From Acidobacteriaceae bacterium (GTDB lineage Bacteria; Acidobacteriota; Terriglobia; Bryobacterales; Bryobacteraceae), in assembly GCA_019233755.1 (NCBI GenBank), contig JAFAMD010000025.1, positions 62,001 through 126,000 on the forward strand: a DNA stretch of 64,000 nt, written 5' to 3'. This document shows positions 26,949 to 36,954 of this stretch, in pieces (position 1 is the first letter of the stretch; each line of letters starts with the position of its first letter). The notes under the pieces are model-generated. The model saw only the letters and a list, made by a program, of their open reading frames with translations. It did not search any database and was not told the origin of the DNA. Both the position numbers and the translations under genes were made by a program.

Positions 26949-28907
26949 CTACCTGATCGCTCCACTCCAGCGAAGGCCGACCCGCCACATCAGAGGCTGG
27001 CCGGTATTGCGAGTCGGAGTCAGAGCGACAAGGTACGTCCGGTCGAGCAGATTGTCTATTGCGGCGACAGCCGACAATTTCGTCGTGATGTGTTGTTGCG
27101 CGGCAAGTTCTATGACTGCGTATCCAGGCAAGAGGAACTGGTTCAAATCATCATCGAATTCAAGGCCGAAAGCGCGGACGCCGGCTGAAATCAACGTGGA
27201 TTTCCAGTTGTAGATTACTTGAGCGGTGCCTTGCTGTTTCGGAACTTCCGGAAGACGAGCGCCCGAGGCGAGGCGGGCGTCCGCATACAGGTAGCCAGCC
27301 TGGACGGACCAATGCGTCCAGTGCTGGCCAACGTTCACTTCCACGCCCTGCGATAGCGCACTCGGGAAGTTTTGGCGCTGCCGGAGAATCAGCGTGGGGG
27401 ATGTGCGCAGAGTGGCGTTATCGATCAGGTTGTTCAGATCGTTATGGAATAGCGTGAAAGAGATGCGGGTGTTCTCGCGGGCCCAGTCGACCCCTGCTTC
27501 CACGCCGGTCAGGCCCTCGGGAATGAGCGCCCGATTAGCGAGCGTCAGCGTATTACCAACACGAAAATTCCGATAGAGTTCATTTAACGTAGGGGCGCGG
27601 AAGCTGCGATAACCCGAACCGCGGAACCGGAAGTCGTGCCATCCCACCACAACGCCGCCGTTCGGGCTGACAAACGTCTCGCCATGTTGCCCGGTAAACT
27701 GCTGGCGTAGGCCGCCAAAGAACCGCACCGGGCCGAAATCAATATCCCCCTGGCCGAAGATGCCGTGTTCCAGCAGGGTGCCTCCACTGGGCGTCAGGAT
27801 ATGCGTGGCATACGAGTAGTCGTAGCTGATGCCATGCGTGTCGTCAGCGTCCGCACCTGCCACCATGTTCCAGTGCTTGGCGTGGTGCCCCCAATAGATG
27901 GCGCCGCCCGTGTCCTGCACCGGTACAGTTTGTCTCGAAGTGAGCTTTTCGGAATCACGATCGAGCGAGACGCTCGAGTACGTGCTGTGGAACTGTTCCC
28001 GCGTGTGAAACCCGAGAAACGAGAACTCATCGTTGGTCCAGGTGTGCGTGTAATTGGCGCCGACGGTGCCCAGTCCGGTGGAGTTGTGGGTCAAAACAGT
28101 ACCGTTTTGGCGCTCCTCGGCGAGTACGTCGAAGTGGATAGAAAGACGGTCGGCAGCCCCAAGGTAGTCGAGGTTGACGCTACCGCTTGCAAAACGAACA
28201 TTCGCGCGGGTATCCACTGTGCCGCGAATGGATTCCGGAACAATGTAGTAGCCGTCGGTTGTCAGGTCCCGTGAGTGAACTGTAAGCCCCCAGTGGCCCC
28301 AGATATTCGAGTAGGCGCCGGAGACGTCTGCGGTCCCGTCGTTGCCGCCGAAGAAACTGCCGTAGAGGTAGTTGTGCCCGGCCGGCGGGGAAAAGATCGA
28401 GATGGTTCCACTCATGGCTCGATCACCGAACAGGCTGGTAGCGGCGCCGCGATCAATCTCGACGTCGCTGATGAACCCCGGATCGACGCGATCCCAGTAA
28501 ACCCATCCGCCGAAGGGATCGTTGATCGGAATAGCATCCCAGAGCACAAGCGTACGGCTGGCGCCGGTAGAACCGGTCCCACGCAGGGATACACCCTGGG
28601 TGGTCGGATTCGCGACCAGACTCGACGTGCGGCGGAAGAGACTGAAGCCGGGCACCTGGCGCAGGCGGTCATCGAGTTCGATTCCGGGAATCTGCTGAAG
28701 TTGCCGCTGGTTCAGGACCGTAATGGCAGAGGGCGACTCGCTGGCGATAGTCTCGTTTACGGTTACGGTAGTCTGGATGGGCGGCGGAGCAATTTGTTCG
28801 GAAGCTGGTGAAGAGCCCCCTGTTGCGGAAGAGGATTGTGAAGGGCCAGTCTGTCCCAAGGCGGGAACAGCAAGCAGAATGCCGTATAAAACGGGGAGAA
28901 ACCGCAT
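26949..28907 (-). CDS. TonB-dependent outer membrane receptor
   Basis: Outer-membrane beta barrel that imports a metal complex, vitamin or siderophore using TonB energy. From ATG 28907 there is a signal peptide (MRFLPVLYGILLAVPALGQ), a TonB-box-like stretch (QTTVTVNETIAS), the plug domain (about residues 60-165: AITVLNQRQLQQIPGI, GVSLRGTGSTGASRTLVLWD) and a barrel to the end. At 652 residues it is close to BtuB-like and small TBDRs. It ends 22 bases upstream of the FkbH gene on the same strand, so it may head the acyl-carrier cassette. An in-frame start at 28940 is less likely because it adds residues before the signal peptide. Confidence 0.88.
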   Translation of the reverse strand: MRFLPVLYGILLAVPALGQTGPSQSSSATGGSSPASEQIAPPPIQTTVTVNETIASESPSAITVLNQRQLQQIPGIELDDRLRQVPGFSLFRRTSSLVANPTTQGVSLRGTGSTGASRTLVLWDAIPINDPFGGWVYWDRVDPGFISDVEIDRGAATSLFGDRAMSGTISIFSPPAGHNYLYGSFFGGNDGTADVSGAYSNIWGHWGLTVHSRDLTTDGYYIVPESIRGTVDTRANVRFASGSVNLDYLGAADRLSIHFDVLAEERQNGTVLTHNSTGLGTVGANYTHTWTNDEFSFLGFHTREQFHSTYSSVSLDRDSEKLTSRQTVPVQDTGGAIYWGHHAKHWNMVAGADADDTHGISYDYSYATHILTPSGGTLLEHGIFGQGDIDFGPVRFFGGLRQQFTGQHGETFVSPNGGVVVGWHDFRFRGSGYRSFRAPTLNELYRNFRVGNTLTLANRALIPEGLTGVEAGVDWARENTRISFTLFHNDLNNLIDNATLRTSPTLILRQRQNFPSALSQGVEVNVGQHWTHWSVQAGYLYADARLASGARLPEVPKQQGTAQVIYNWKSTLISAGVRAFGLEFDDDLNQFLLPGYAVIELAAQQHITTKLSAVAAIDNLLDRTYLVALTPTRNTGQPLMWRVGLRWSGAIR

Positions 28908-29000
28908 GAGTTTATCGGGAGGACTCCAGGAGCACAACACTGTCCTAGGACAGCACCGGCCCGAATGGGCATTCGCTTGCGCTCGTATTCTAAAAGTTAC

Positions 29001-29933
29001 ATGATCAAGGATTACGCGATCGAGGTAGTAGGACTAGAGAAAGTCTATCAGCCGCGGTTTCGTAAGCGCCTCGTCAAAGCGCTGTCGAACGTGACACTAC
29101 GCGTGCCCGCGGGCGTGAAGTTCGGGCTATTGGGTCCGAACGGGGCAGGGAAGACGACGTTCGTCAAAATTCTTCTCTCGGCGGTGCGTCAGACCGCCGG
29201 AACGGCGCAACTGTTCGGCAGAGACAGTACCAACCCGGAAGCGCGGCGGCCCGCTGGCTACCTGCCGGAAAATCATCGCTTCCCCACTTACCTGACGGCG
29301 AACGGCATGCTCGATTTCTATGGTGCCCTTTCGGGCATGGAGCATCGGGACAGAAGGAGGAGAGTTCCGGAGCTGTTGGATCTGGTGGGCCTTAGCAGTT
29401 GGGGCGATGTACGGATCAAGAAATTCTCGAAAGGTATGCTGCAGAGACTTGGCCTGGCTCAGGCGTTGATGCACCGGCCCAAGCTCTTGCTGCTCGATGA
29501 GCCGACAGACGGCGTGGATCCCGCGGGGCGGCGTGATATTCGAGAGATTCTGAACCGGCTCACCGGGACAGGCGTCACGATCTTTATCAACTCGCATCTG
29601 CTCACTGAGGTGGAGTCTTTCTGCGAACACGTGGCGATCTTGCGCAAAGGCGAGGTCGCGCTGGAAGGGGAAATAAGTTCGCTTATCGCGGGTCGTGGCT
29701 ACCGGATTGCCTGTTCGCACCTGCCCGCAGCGGCAATGGAGAGAATTCGGCATGCGGGCGCCTCGGTGGCGGCGATCGACGACGGTCTCGAAATACTGGT
29801 GGGTGCCCGAAAAGACGCGAACGCTGTTCTTGACCTGATAAGGGGCGCAGGCGGCATAGTGGAAAGCATGGCGGCGACGAACTCCAGCCTGGAGGACATC
29901 TTCCTGCGCGTAACCAACGAGAGAGCCGCGTGA
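29001..29933 (+). CDS. ABC transporter ATP-binding protein (ABC-2 type)
   Basis: ATPase subunit of 310 residues. Walker A GPNGAGKTTFVK (about residues 44-55), signature FSKGMLQRLGLAQ (about 142-154), Walker B LLLLDEPTDGVDP (about 163-175), and H-loop INSHLLTEVE (about 200-209). The C-terminal extension (about 235-310) is typical of the DrrA/NosF group. The ATG at 29001 is preferred over an in-frame start at 28965 that would overlap the divergent TBDR promoter region. Its stop overlaps the permease GTG by four bases (GTGA). Together with the permease and lipoprotein it forms a three-gene unit. Confidence 0.94.
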   Translation: MIKDYAIEVVGLEKVYQPRFRKRLVKALSNVTLRVPAGVKFGLLGPNGAGKTTFVKILLSAVRQTAGTAQLFGRDSTNPEARRPAGYLPENHRFPTYLTANGMLDFYGALSGMEHRDRRRRVPELLDLVGLSSWGDVRIKKFSKGMLQRLGLAQALMHRPKLLLLDEPTDGVDPAGRRDIREILNRLTGTGVTIFINSHLLTEVESFCEHVAILRKGEVALEGEISSLIAGRGYRIACSHLPAAAMERIRHAGASVAAIDDGLEILVGARKDANAVLDLIRGAGGIVESMAATNSSLEDIFLRVTNERAA

Positions 29934-30781
29934 CCGAACAATTAACGGGGTCGCGCGCCAGGGTTCTGCTGGCGCTCATTGCAGACACGTTTGAGGAGGC
30001 ACGGGCGCGCTGGCTGTTCTGGGGTCTCTTCGGACTCTCGACGCTGCTGATTTTATTCTTCCTCTTCGCGCTAAATGTGGATCTGGCCATCGGCGCGGTA
30101 TCTTTGATGGATATCCCGCAAGCGACCAGACGGATTTACAGCATTCAAAGGTTCGTCAATGTTTCCTACTCGTGGGTCTCATTGTTCCTGTACGTCTGGG
30201 GAACATTCCTGGCGATATTTGCGTCCTCGGGATTGATCTCGAGTGTCCTCGAGCCGGGCAGGATCGGCTTATTGCTTTCGAAACCTCTCAATCGGACGGT
30301 GCTCCTCCTGGGCAGGTACGCGGGAAATCTGCTGGTAGTCGCGCTGAATCACATTTATTTGATCAGCGCCATCTGGCTGATTCTCGGCTTCAAGACCAAT
30401 ATTTGGGAGCCGCGCTTCCTGCTCGCGATTCCCATTTCATTGTTCACTTTTGCGGTGCTTCTTTGCGTGGTGGCACTGGTTGGGGTTCTTTCTGAAAGCG
30501 CCGCGCTTTCTGTGATGCTGGCTGCCGCGCTCATGCTCATCAGTGCGGTTCTGGCGCAGCGGGATTTCGTAATCAAGCTGCTCGATTCAGAATGGTCGCG
30601 GGATGCGTGGGTGGCTTTGTATTGGGTCATTCCGAAGATCTACGACCTGGGATACGCGATGAAGCAGATTGTTCTGTACGATCGCCAGACAGATTGGGTC
30701 ACGCCCATGTGGACGTCTGCGCTTTTCGGCGTTGCCATACTCTTGAGTGCGATCTACGCGTTCCGAAAAAGGGATTTCTGA
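29930..30781 (+). CDS. ABC-2 type transporter permease
   Basis: Membrane subunit of 283 residues with six predicted membrane segments: about residues 29-50, 85-108, 125-150, 160-180, 185-205 and 255-275. The start is GTG at 29930, coupled to the ATPase stop. NosY-like ABC-2 permeases have this size and layout, with an ARARWLFWGLFGLSTLLIL start. Its stop (TGA at 30779-30781) shares its last base with the ATG of the lipoprotein gene. The substrate is unknown. There is no copper-related gene that would point to NosDFY. Confidence 0.9.
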   Translation: MTEQLTGSRARVLLALIADTFEEARARWLFWGLFGLSTLLILFFLFALNVDLAIGAVSLMDIPQATRRIYSIQRFVNVSYSWVSLFLYVWGTFLAIFASSGLISSVLEPGRIGLLLSKPLNRTVLLLGRYAGNLLVVALNHIYLISAIWLILGFKTNIWEPRFLLAIPISLFTFAVLLCVVALVGVLSESAALSVMLAAALMLISAVLAQRDFVIKLLDSEWSRDAWVALYWVIPKIYDLGYAMKQIVLYDRQTDWVTPMWTSALFGVAILLSAIYAFRKRDF

Positions 30782-31734
30782 TGCGCTGTCTTTTCCTTGT
30801 TACTTTCGTTGCCGCCGTCGTTGTGGCCACCGGCTGCAGCCGGCAGAGGCCGACTGGTGTTTACGTCGATTCTTCTTTCAGGCCATTTCTGCCTGCGAAC
30901 GCGATCGCACTTTCTGAAATCAATGTCGAAGCCCTGAAGCAGACGCCATTCTATAAGCGGAACCAAAGCACATTTGAGCAGTATGGCCTCAATGCGATGG
31001 CGGAGCAGGTGGGCATCGACCCGAGGCGTGATGTCAGCAAGTTGCTCATCGTTTGGAACGGCAAGGAACCATTGGTGATTGCAAAAGGGGCCTTCCCAGC
31101 CCGAACGATCGATGCCAAGCTGATTCAGCTCGGAGCACAGCGCACGTCGTATCAAAACTATACTTTGTTCGGCTATTTAGCGCACTCGGCCAACGCATCG
31201 GTGGCTTTCGTAGACGACAAACTGGCCGTTGCCGGACCGATGGCCGCGGTGCATACGGCGCTGGATACCGATGCAAACGGCACCGGGAGAGTACCCGAGA
31301 TTCTCGAAGCAGAGTTTTCGAAGCTGCCCAAAGAGGCCGAGGTGTGGGAGGTCAGCAGCGGCCCTCTGCTGGCGAATGTGCCGCTGCGGCAGGATCTCGA
31401 ATCGGCGCTCTCTAATATTGCAAACTTTGTCAGCAAAACACGTGCCGGCGTCACTGTTGGCTCAGGCGTGCGATTCGATGCCGAGATCACATGCATCTCC
31501 GACGAGGGAGCCCAGCGCGTCAAGGATGCTTTGCGGGGTAGTATCGGGCTCGCCCGGCTGGCCACAAACAACAACAATCTCGACCTGCTGAGCCTGTGGG
31601 ATTCGGTGAAGGTTGCGCAGAACGGCCAGACTGTCGATGTCACCGCTGATCTTTCAGCCGAGCTGGCAGACAAGCTGCTGGCGAATGCACAGCAACTGAA
31701 AGACAAGGCCCGGGAGGAACTGCAACAGCGCTAG
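30781..31734 (+). CDS. lipoprotein of unknown function linked to ABC exporter
   Basis: A 317-residue lipoprotein. The signal peptide ends in the lipobox ATGC with the modified Cys at residue 19. The mature part is soluble, with a repeated alpha/beta style: ALSEINVEALKQTPFY (about 35-50), DPRRDVSKLLIVWNGKEPLVIAKG (about 80-105), and later a mirrored segment. It resembles acidobacterial secreted proteins that bear a DUF3352-like fold, but I cannot assign it firmly. The ATG overlaps the permease stop by one base. An in-frame start at 30592 lies inside the permease gene and was not used. Confidence 0.75.
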   Translation: MRCLFLVTFVAAVVVATGCSRQRPTGVYVDSSFRPFLPANAIALSEINVEALKQTPFYKRNQSTFEQYGLNAMAEQVGIDPRRDVSKLLIVWNGKEPLVIAKGAFPARTIDAKLIQLGAQRTSYQNYTLFGYLAHSANASVAFVDDKLAVAGPMAAVHTALDTDANGTGRVPEILEAEFSKLPKEAEVWEVSSGPLLANVPLRQDLESALSNIANFVSKTRAGVTVGSGVRFDAEITCISDEGAQRVKDALRGSIGLARLATNNNNLDLLSLWDSVKVAQNGQTVDVTADLSAELADKLLANAQQLKDKAREELQQR

Positions 31735-31762
31735 ACGTGCGGCGCACGCCTACTAACTGTAA

Positions 31763-32122
31763 CTACAGGGTGGACTTGCCGCCCTCGCTGATATAGTTAC
31801 GGCTCCACGCAGGTTTTTCAACCTTCACATCGCCTTTTACGATCGCCTGGCAGCCCAGCCGCGAACGCAGCGTGAGCCCGGCTGCCATCTCCAGGCGGTC
31901 GAGTTCGTCGTCGTCAGGCTCAGACAAATTGTTCTCGCCCTCGAGGACGATGACATGGCAAGTGGTGCAGGCGCAACTGCCCCCGCAGGCGTGTTCGAGA
32001 TCAACACCAGAATTGAGCGCAACGTCTAAAAGAGATTCTCTTTTCCCGTGATCACTGTAATGGAGCTTGCCGGACTCGAATTCAACTGTTTGGTTTTCCG
32101 GCAGAAACGTCACTTTCGGCAC
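31763..32122 (-). CDS. 2Fe-2S ferredoxin, ISC/adrenodoxin type
   Basis: Small electron carrier of 119 residues. Cluster ligands are visible in CGGSCACTTC (C46, C52, C55) with the fourth Cys in RSRLGCQA (about residue 92); this is the C-x5-C-x2-C...C pattern of ISC-type ferredoxins. The start is GTG at 32122. It is convergent with the lipoprotein gene and divergent from argS with 79 bases between the starts. It may serve Fe-S cluster assembly or a cytochrome P450/oxygenase; there is no isc gene in view. Confidence 0.92.
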   Translation of the reverse strand: MPKVTFLPENQTVEFESGKLHYSDHGKRESLLDVALNSGVDLEHACGGSCACTTCHVIVLEGENNLSEPDDDELDRLEMAAGLTLRSRLGCQAIVKGDVKVEKPAWSRNYISEGGKSTL

Positions 32123-32201
32123 ACCTCATTGTACGATTCCGGGACTATTCCCTCCGGCTGCGGACTGCATCTCAAAGCGGTCTCCGCCATACTGGGAATC
32201 A

Positions 32202-34181
32202 GTGTTCCAGGACATAGAAGAGAAGCTGGCGAGTGCCATCGAGGAGCAGCTCGCATCAAAGTTCGACCTCAAACTGAAAGTTTCACTTGAACAGCCGAAG
32301 CAGAGCTCGTTCGGAGAACTGGCGATTCCCGTTGCGTTCCAATTGGCCCGGCAGTTGAAAAGACCACCCCGGCAGATCGCCGAAGAGCTCGCGAAAGGAC
32401 TCGGCGAAGTGCAAGGGGTCGCGTCGCTCGAGATAGCGGGAAACGGTTACATCAATGTGCGGCTGGATCGAGGCGTTTACGCGGAGTCGCTGGTGCGCCA
32501 AGCGGCGGGCCCGGGCCGCGATGTGACGACCAAAATCGTGGTCGAACATACCAATATCAATCCGAATAAGGCTGCGCACATCGGTCACCTAAGAAACGCC
32601 GTTTTGGGCGACACCTTTGTTCGCATGCTGCGGAAGCGGGGCCGCCTTGTCGAAGTACAGAATTACATCGACAACACCGGCGTCCAGGTAGCGGACGTCG
32701 TGGTGGGTTTTCATTACCTGGAGAAAAAACCGCCGGCCGAAGTTCAAGCACTGGTTGAAGGTCAAAACACCCGCTTCGATTACCTTTGCTGGGACCTGTA
32801 TGCACGCATTTCGGGGTATTACAAGGAGCATCCGGAATCGCTCAAATGGCGGGCGAACACCTTGCACGCGATCGAGGCCGGCGAGGGCGAACTGGCGGAA
32901 CTGGCTCATCTGGTGGCCGATGCGATCGTCGGTGCTCACTTGAACACAATGTTCCGCTTGGGCATTGAATACGATGTGCTTCCACGCGAGAGTGAAATCC
33001 TTCACTTGAATTTTTGGTCAACCGCCTTTGAATTATTAAAGGAACGCCAGGCAATCTACTTTGAAGAGCAGGGAAAGAACAGGGGTTGCTGGGTTATGCC
33101 TTCTTCTGCCTTCCGCGAATCGGAGGCTGCGGACCCGTCAGACGAAGAGGGCTCAGACGAGGACAGCAAGGTGATTGTGCGCTCGAATGGCACTGTCACA
33201 TATGTGGGCAAGGACATTGCTTATCAGTTGTGGAAGTTCGGCCTGTTAGGGAAGGACTTTCACTATCGCCGGTGGTCAACGTATCGCGATGGCCATGAGG
33301 TTTGGGTAACGACCAGCCAGCCCATGGACGAGCCATCGCCACATTTTGGCGGCGCCGCGAAGGTGTTCAACGTAATCGATTCGCGCCAGTCCTATCTGCA
33401 GGACGTCGTCGTGGCCGGGCTGCGAGCGCTCGGTTTCAACGAGCAGGCGGATGCCTCCGTTCATTTCTCTTACGAGATGGTTGCGTTATCGCCCCGAACC
33501 TGCGTCGAGATGGGGATCGCGCTGTCGGAAGAAGATAAGCGGCGCCCGTATGTAGAGGTGTCGGGTCGTAAGGGTCTGGGTGTCAAGGCCGACGATCTGA
33601 TAGACAAGCTGATTGAAACCGCACTTGCTGAAGTGGAAGACCGGCATCCAGAGGCAGATGCGCGGGAGCGCCGTCGGGTCGCGGAACAGATTGCGGTGGG
33701 CGCGCTCCGGTATTTCATGCTGAAGTTTACGCGAAACTCAGTCATCGCGTTTGATTTTCATGAGGCGCTGAGTTTCGAAGGAGAAACCGGCCCGTATGTG
33801 CAGTACGCGGCCGTGCGCGCGGGCAACATACTACGAAAATACGAAGAGCGCGGCGCAAAACTGCCGCGATTCGAAGAGGTTTTACATGCGGAACTGCTGA
33901 AGCGCTGCTTTGAGACCGAAGGCCTATGGCAGGTGCTGCTGATGGCGTCAAAGGCAGACAGCGCGGTAGAACGTGCCATCGCCTCAGGCGAACCCGCGCA
34001 CGTGGCAAAGTATGCGTTCCAGCTCGCGCAGTCATTCAACAACTTCTATCACGAGCATTCAGTAATCGCGGAAGAGGATCCTGCCCGCCGCACGGTTCTG
34101 CTGTGGCTCACCCAATATGTTCGGGATCAGCTTTTGGCCACCTTGAACGTACTCGGGATCGACCAGCCGCAGTACATGTAA
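32202..34181 (+). CDS. argS: arginyl-tRNA synthetase
   Basis: Class I aminoacyl-tRNA synthetase that charges tRNA-Arg. N-terminal Add-1 domain, then the HIGH motif (HIGHLRNAVLGD, about residues 126-137) and the KMSKS-equivalent region GRKGLGVKADDL (about 455-466), followed by the DALR anticodon-binding domain. The GTG at 32202 (FQDIEEKLASAIE) gives 659 residues and is preceded by a GGGA ribosome site. An in-frame start at 32067 would overlap the divergent ferredoxin gene and add about 45 unrelated residues. An Asp/Glu-rich insert (DPSDEEGSDEDS, about residues 307-319) lies between the motifs. Confidence 0.95.
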   Translation: MFQDIEEKLASAIEEQLASKFDLKLKVSLEQPKQSSFGELAIPVAFQLARQLKRPPRQIAEELAKGLGEVQGVASLEIAGNGYINVRLDRGVYAESLVRQAAGPGRDVTTKIVVEHTNINPNKAAHIGHLRNAVLGDTFVRMLRKRGRLVEVQNYIDNTGVQVADVVVGFHYLEKKPPAEVQALVEGQNTRFDYLCWDLYARISGYYKEHPESLKWRANTLHAIEAGEGELAELAHLVADAIVGAHLNTMFRLGIEYDVLPRESEILHLNFWSTAFELLKERQAIYFEEQGKNRGCWVMPSSAFRESEAADPSDEEGSDEDSKVIVRSNGTVTYVGKDIAYQLWKFGLLGKDFHYRRWSTYRDGHEVWVTTSQPMDEPSPHFGGAAKVFNVIDSRQSYLQDVVVAGLRALGFNEQADASVHFSYEMVALSPRTCVEMGIALSEEDKRRPYVEVSGRKGLGVKADDLIDKLIETALAEVEDRHPEADARERRRVAEQIAVGALRYFMLKFTRNSVIAFDFHEALSFEGETGPYVQYAAVRAGNILRKYEERGAKLPRFEEVLHAELLKRCFETEGLWQVLLMASKADSAVERAIASGEPAHVAKYAFQLAQSFNNFYHEHSVIAEEDPARRTVLLWLTQYVRDQLLATLNVLGIDQPQYM

Positions 34182-34215
34182 CCGCAAGTAGGACAAGGGC
34201 TAAACTAGAAAACAA

Positions 34216-36903
34216 ATGCCGAGTAAGAACACCTTTGGCGCCGCCGCTACGCTGCACGTCAATAGCGAAAGCTATCAGATTTTCCGCCTGGACGCATTGG
34301 AGAAGTCCGCGACAGGTGTAAAGCTATCGCGCATCCCGTACTCAATTAAAATTCTGTTGGAAAACCTGCTGCGGTTTGAGGACGACCGAACGGTAAAGAG
34401 CAGCGACATTCAATACGTAGCGAAATGGGATTCGAAAACCGCCGCGCAGGAAATTCAATTCCGCCCGGCGCGAATCCTGCTGCAGGATTTTACCGGCGTG
34501 CCGTGCGTGGTGGATCTGGCAGCCATGCGCGATGCGCTCAAAAAGCTCGGGGCTAATCCGGAACTGGCGAATCCGCTGATTCCAGCCGATCTGGTGATCG
34601 ATCACTCGGTACAAGTGGACGCGTTCGGTTCGGCGCGTGCGTTTCAGGAAAATGCGCTGCTCGAATTTGCGCGAAACCAGGAACGCTATGCGTTCCTGCG
34701 TTGGGGGCAAAGGGCGTTTGGAAATTTTCGTGTGGTGCCGCCGGATACCGGTATCGTTCACCAGGTCAATCTCGAGTACCTGGCGAGCGTGGTTTTCAGT
34801 GAAACGAAGAACGGCATCCTGCAGGCATATCCCGACACGCTGATGGGAACCGATTCCCACACGACGATGATCAACGGAGTCGGGGTGGTCGGATGGGGCG
34901 TCGGCGGAATCGAGGCCGAGGCCTGCATGCTGGGCCAACCGATCTCGATGCTGCTTCCGCAGGTGGTCGGCTTCAAACTTACTGGACGACTGCCGGAGGG
35001 CGCGACGGCAACCGACCTGGTGCTGATGGTGACCCAGATGCTGCGCAAGAAAGGTGTCGTGGGCAAGTTCGTCGAGTTCCACGGGCCTGGAGTGAGCATG
35101 CTGTCCCTGGCGGATCGCGCCACCATCAGCAATATGGCTCCGGAATATGGAGCTACCATCGGCGTCTTCCCGATCGATTCGGTGACCCTCGATTATCTCC
35201 GGCAGACGCACCGCAGCCGCGAGCAGGTTAACTTAGTCGAGGCGTATGCGAAGGAGCAGGGTCTGTTTCTTTTGCCGGATTCGCCGGATCCGGTATATTC
35301 GGACACGCTTTCACTGGATCTTTCGAAGGTGGTGCCTTCGCTTGCGGGACCGCGCAGGCCGCAAGACCGGATTGATCTGCCCGATGTGAAGAGCAACTTT
35401 TTGAGCGGGCTTGGCGATGCGCAAAAAAGTGCCGAGCTTCGGGTGAACGGCCACAAGGAGCAAATCCGCGACGGCGCAGTGGTGATCGCTGCGATCACGA
35501 GCTGCACGAACACCTCGAACCCGTCGGTGATGGTCGGGGCGGGCCTACTCGCGAAAAAAGCCGTCGAGAAGGGCCTGACACCCAAACCGTGGGTGAAGAC
35601 ATCACTTGCGCCCGGCTCCAAGGTCGTTTTCGATTATCTGAATGACGCCGGGTTGATGCCGTATCTGGAGAAGCTGAATTTCCATCTGGTGGGCTATGGT
35701 TGCACCACCTGTATCGGAAATAGCGGACCTTTGCCGGACAACGTAGCGGCGGCTGTGAACGAGGGCAAATTGAATGTTGCGGCCGTACTGAGCGGCAATC
35801 GCAACTTCGAGGGACGCGTAAACCCGCTGGTTCGGTCGAACTATCTCGCCTCGCCGCCACTCGTGGTCGCCTACGCGCTTGCGGGCAGGGTAGACATCGA
35901 CCTGACGAAGGAGCCGCTGGGCCATGATCCCGCGGGCAACAAGGTCTATCTCCGTGATATCTGGCCGTCTTCGGAAGAAATAGAAGCAACCGTGCGAGGA
36001 TCGGCCCGAACCGAGTTCTTCGAAAAAGAGTACGCTCAGGTCTTCGCCGGGGATGCGAGCTGGAACTCGCTCAAGGTGCCCACCGGCAGTATTTACGAGT
36101 GGACTGAAGACTCCACGTACATCAAGCGTCCGCCGTATTTCGACGAGATGGTGGATCCCAAAACATTTGCCAGGGACCTGACAGGTCTGCAGGCGCTGGC
36201 GGTGCTTGGTGATTCGGTGACAACAGATCATATCTCGCCGGCGGGTTCAATCCCCAAAGACAGCCCCGCGGGACGGTATCTTATCAGCCTCGGCGTAAAA
36301 CCGTCCGACTTCAATAGCTACGGCGCGCGGCGTGGGAATCATGAAGTGATGGTTCGCGGAACGTTCGCAAATATCCGCCTGCGCAACCAGATGGTGCCGG
36401 GCGTCGAAGGCGGTTGGACGCGTCACATGCCTGATCGCGAGCAAATGTTCATCTATGATGCCGCGATGAAGTACAAAGCCGAGGGTATACCTCTGGTGAT
36501 CATTGCCGGCAAGGAGTACGGTTCAGGCTCGTCGCGCGACTGGGCAGCCAAGGGAACGTTGCTGCTGGGCGTTCGCGCGGTGATTGCAGAGAGTTTCGAG
36601 CGTATTCACCGGTCGAACCTGGTGCAAATGGGTGTGCTACCGCTGCAGTTCCTCGACGGCGAGTCGCGCGAGACGCTCGGACTTTCCGGCGAGGAGCGCT
36701 TCGACATCAGGGGCATTCCGGAAGCATTGGCGAACGGCGGCGGGAATGTGCAGGTGATCGCGACGGCGCCGGATGGCAGGCGGATCGAGTTCGCGGTACG
36801 AGCTCGTATCGACACGCCACAGGAGGCCGAATACTACCGCAACGGCGGCATTCTGCCGTTCGTCCTGCGGCAACTTGTGGCGGGGGCGGCCGCAGCAGCC
36901 TAG
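34216..36903 (+). CDS. acnA: aconitate hydratase A
   Basis: Citrate-cycle enzyme that interconverts citrate and isocitrate. At 895 residues it has the bacterial AcnA/IRP1 length. Cluster ligands are visible in [14 protein letters not shown] (about residue 426-439) and [12 protein letters not shown] (about 492-503). The swivel domain (about 650-895) contains [14 protein letters not shown] (about 766-779). The C-terminus has Ala repeats (GAAAAA). It is separated from argS by only 34 bases, so the two may be cotranscribed. The hairpin at 36915-36941 follows its stop. Confidence 0.96.
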   Translation: MPSKNTFGAAATLHVNSESYQIFRLDALEKSATGVKLSRIPYSIKILLENLLRFEDDRTVKSSDIQYVAKWDSKTAAQEIQFRPARILLQDFTGVPCVVDLAAMRDALKKLGANPELANPLIPADLVIDHSVQVDAFGSARAFQENALLEFARNQERYAFLRWGQRAFGNFRVVPPDTGIVHQVNLEYLASVVFSETKNGILQAYPDTLMGTDSHTTMINGVGVVGWGVGGIEAEACMLGQPISMLLPQVVGFKLTGRLPEGATATDLVLMVTQMLRKKGVVGKFVEFHGPGVSMLSLADRATISNMAPEYGATIGVFPIDSVTLDYLRQTHRSREQVNLVEAYAKEQGLFLLPDSPDPVYSDTLSLDLSKVVPSLAGPRRPQDRIDLPDVKSNFLSGLGDAQKSAELRVNGHKEQIRDGAVVIAAITSCTNTSNPSVMVGAGLLAKKAVEKGLTPKPWVKTSLAPGSKVVFDYLNDAGLMPYLEKLNFHLVGYGCTTCIGNSGPLPDNVAAAVNEGKLNVAAVLSGNRNFEGRVNPLVRSNYLASPPLVVAYALAGRVDIDLTKEPLGHDPAGNKVYLRDIWPSSEEIEATVRGSARTEFFEKEYAQVFAGDASWNSLKVPTGSIYEWTEDSTYIKRPPYFDEMVDPKTFARDLTGLQALAVLGDSVTTDHISPAGSIPKDSPAGRYLISLGVKPSDFNSYGARRGNHEVMVRGTFANIRLRNQMVPGVEGGWTRHMPDREQMFIYDAAMKYKAEGIPLVIIAGKEYGSGSSRDWAAKGTLLLGVRAVIAESFERIHRSNLVQMGVLPLQFLDGESRETLGLSGEERFDIRGIPEALANGGGNVQVIATAPDGRRIEFAVRARIDTPQEAEYYRNGGILPFVLRQLVAGAAAAA

Positions 36904-36914
36904 TCTACAGGAGA

Positions 36915-36941
36915 GAGCGGCGGGTTCTGGCTTCGCCGCTC
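36915..36941 (+). terminator. hairpin after acnA
   Basis: GAGCGGCG (36915-36922) pairs with CGCCGCTC (36934-36941) around an 11-base loop. There is no T-run after it (CCCCTCTGC follows), and the NUDIX gene starts 13 bases later. It may be a Rho-dependent or transcript-stability hairpin, or simply the leader of the NUDIX gene. Confidence 0.35.
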
Positions 36942-36954
36942 CCCCTCTGCACGA

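Noticed and set aside
34342..35211. 289-codon open frame on the minus strand opposite acnA
   Set aside because: Antisense shadow of the aconitase; contains no domain.
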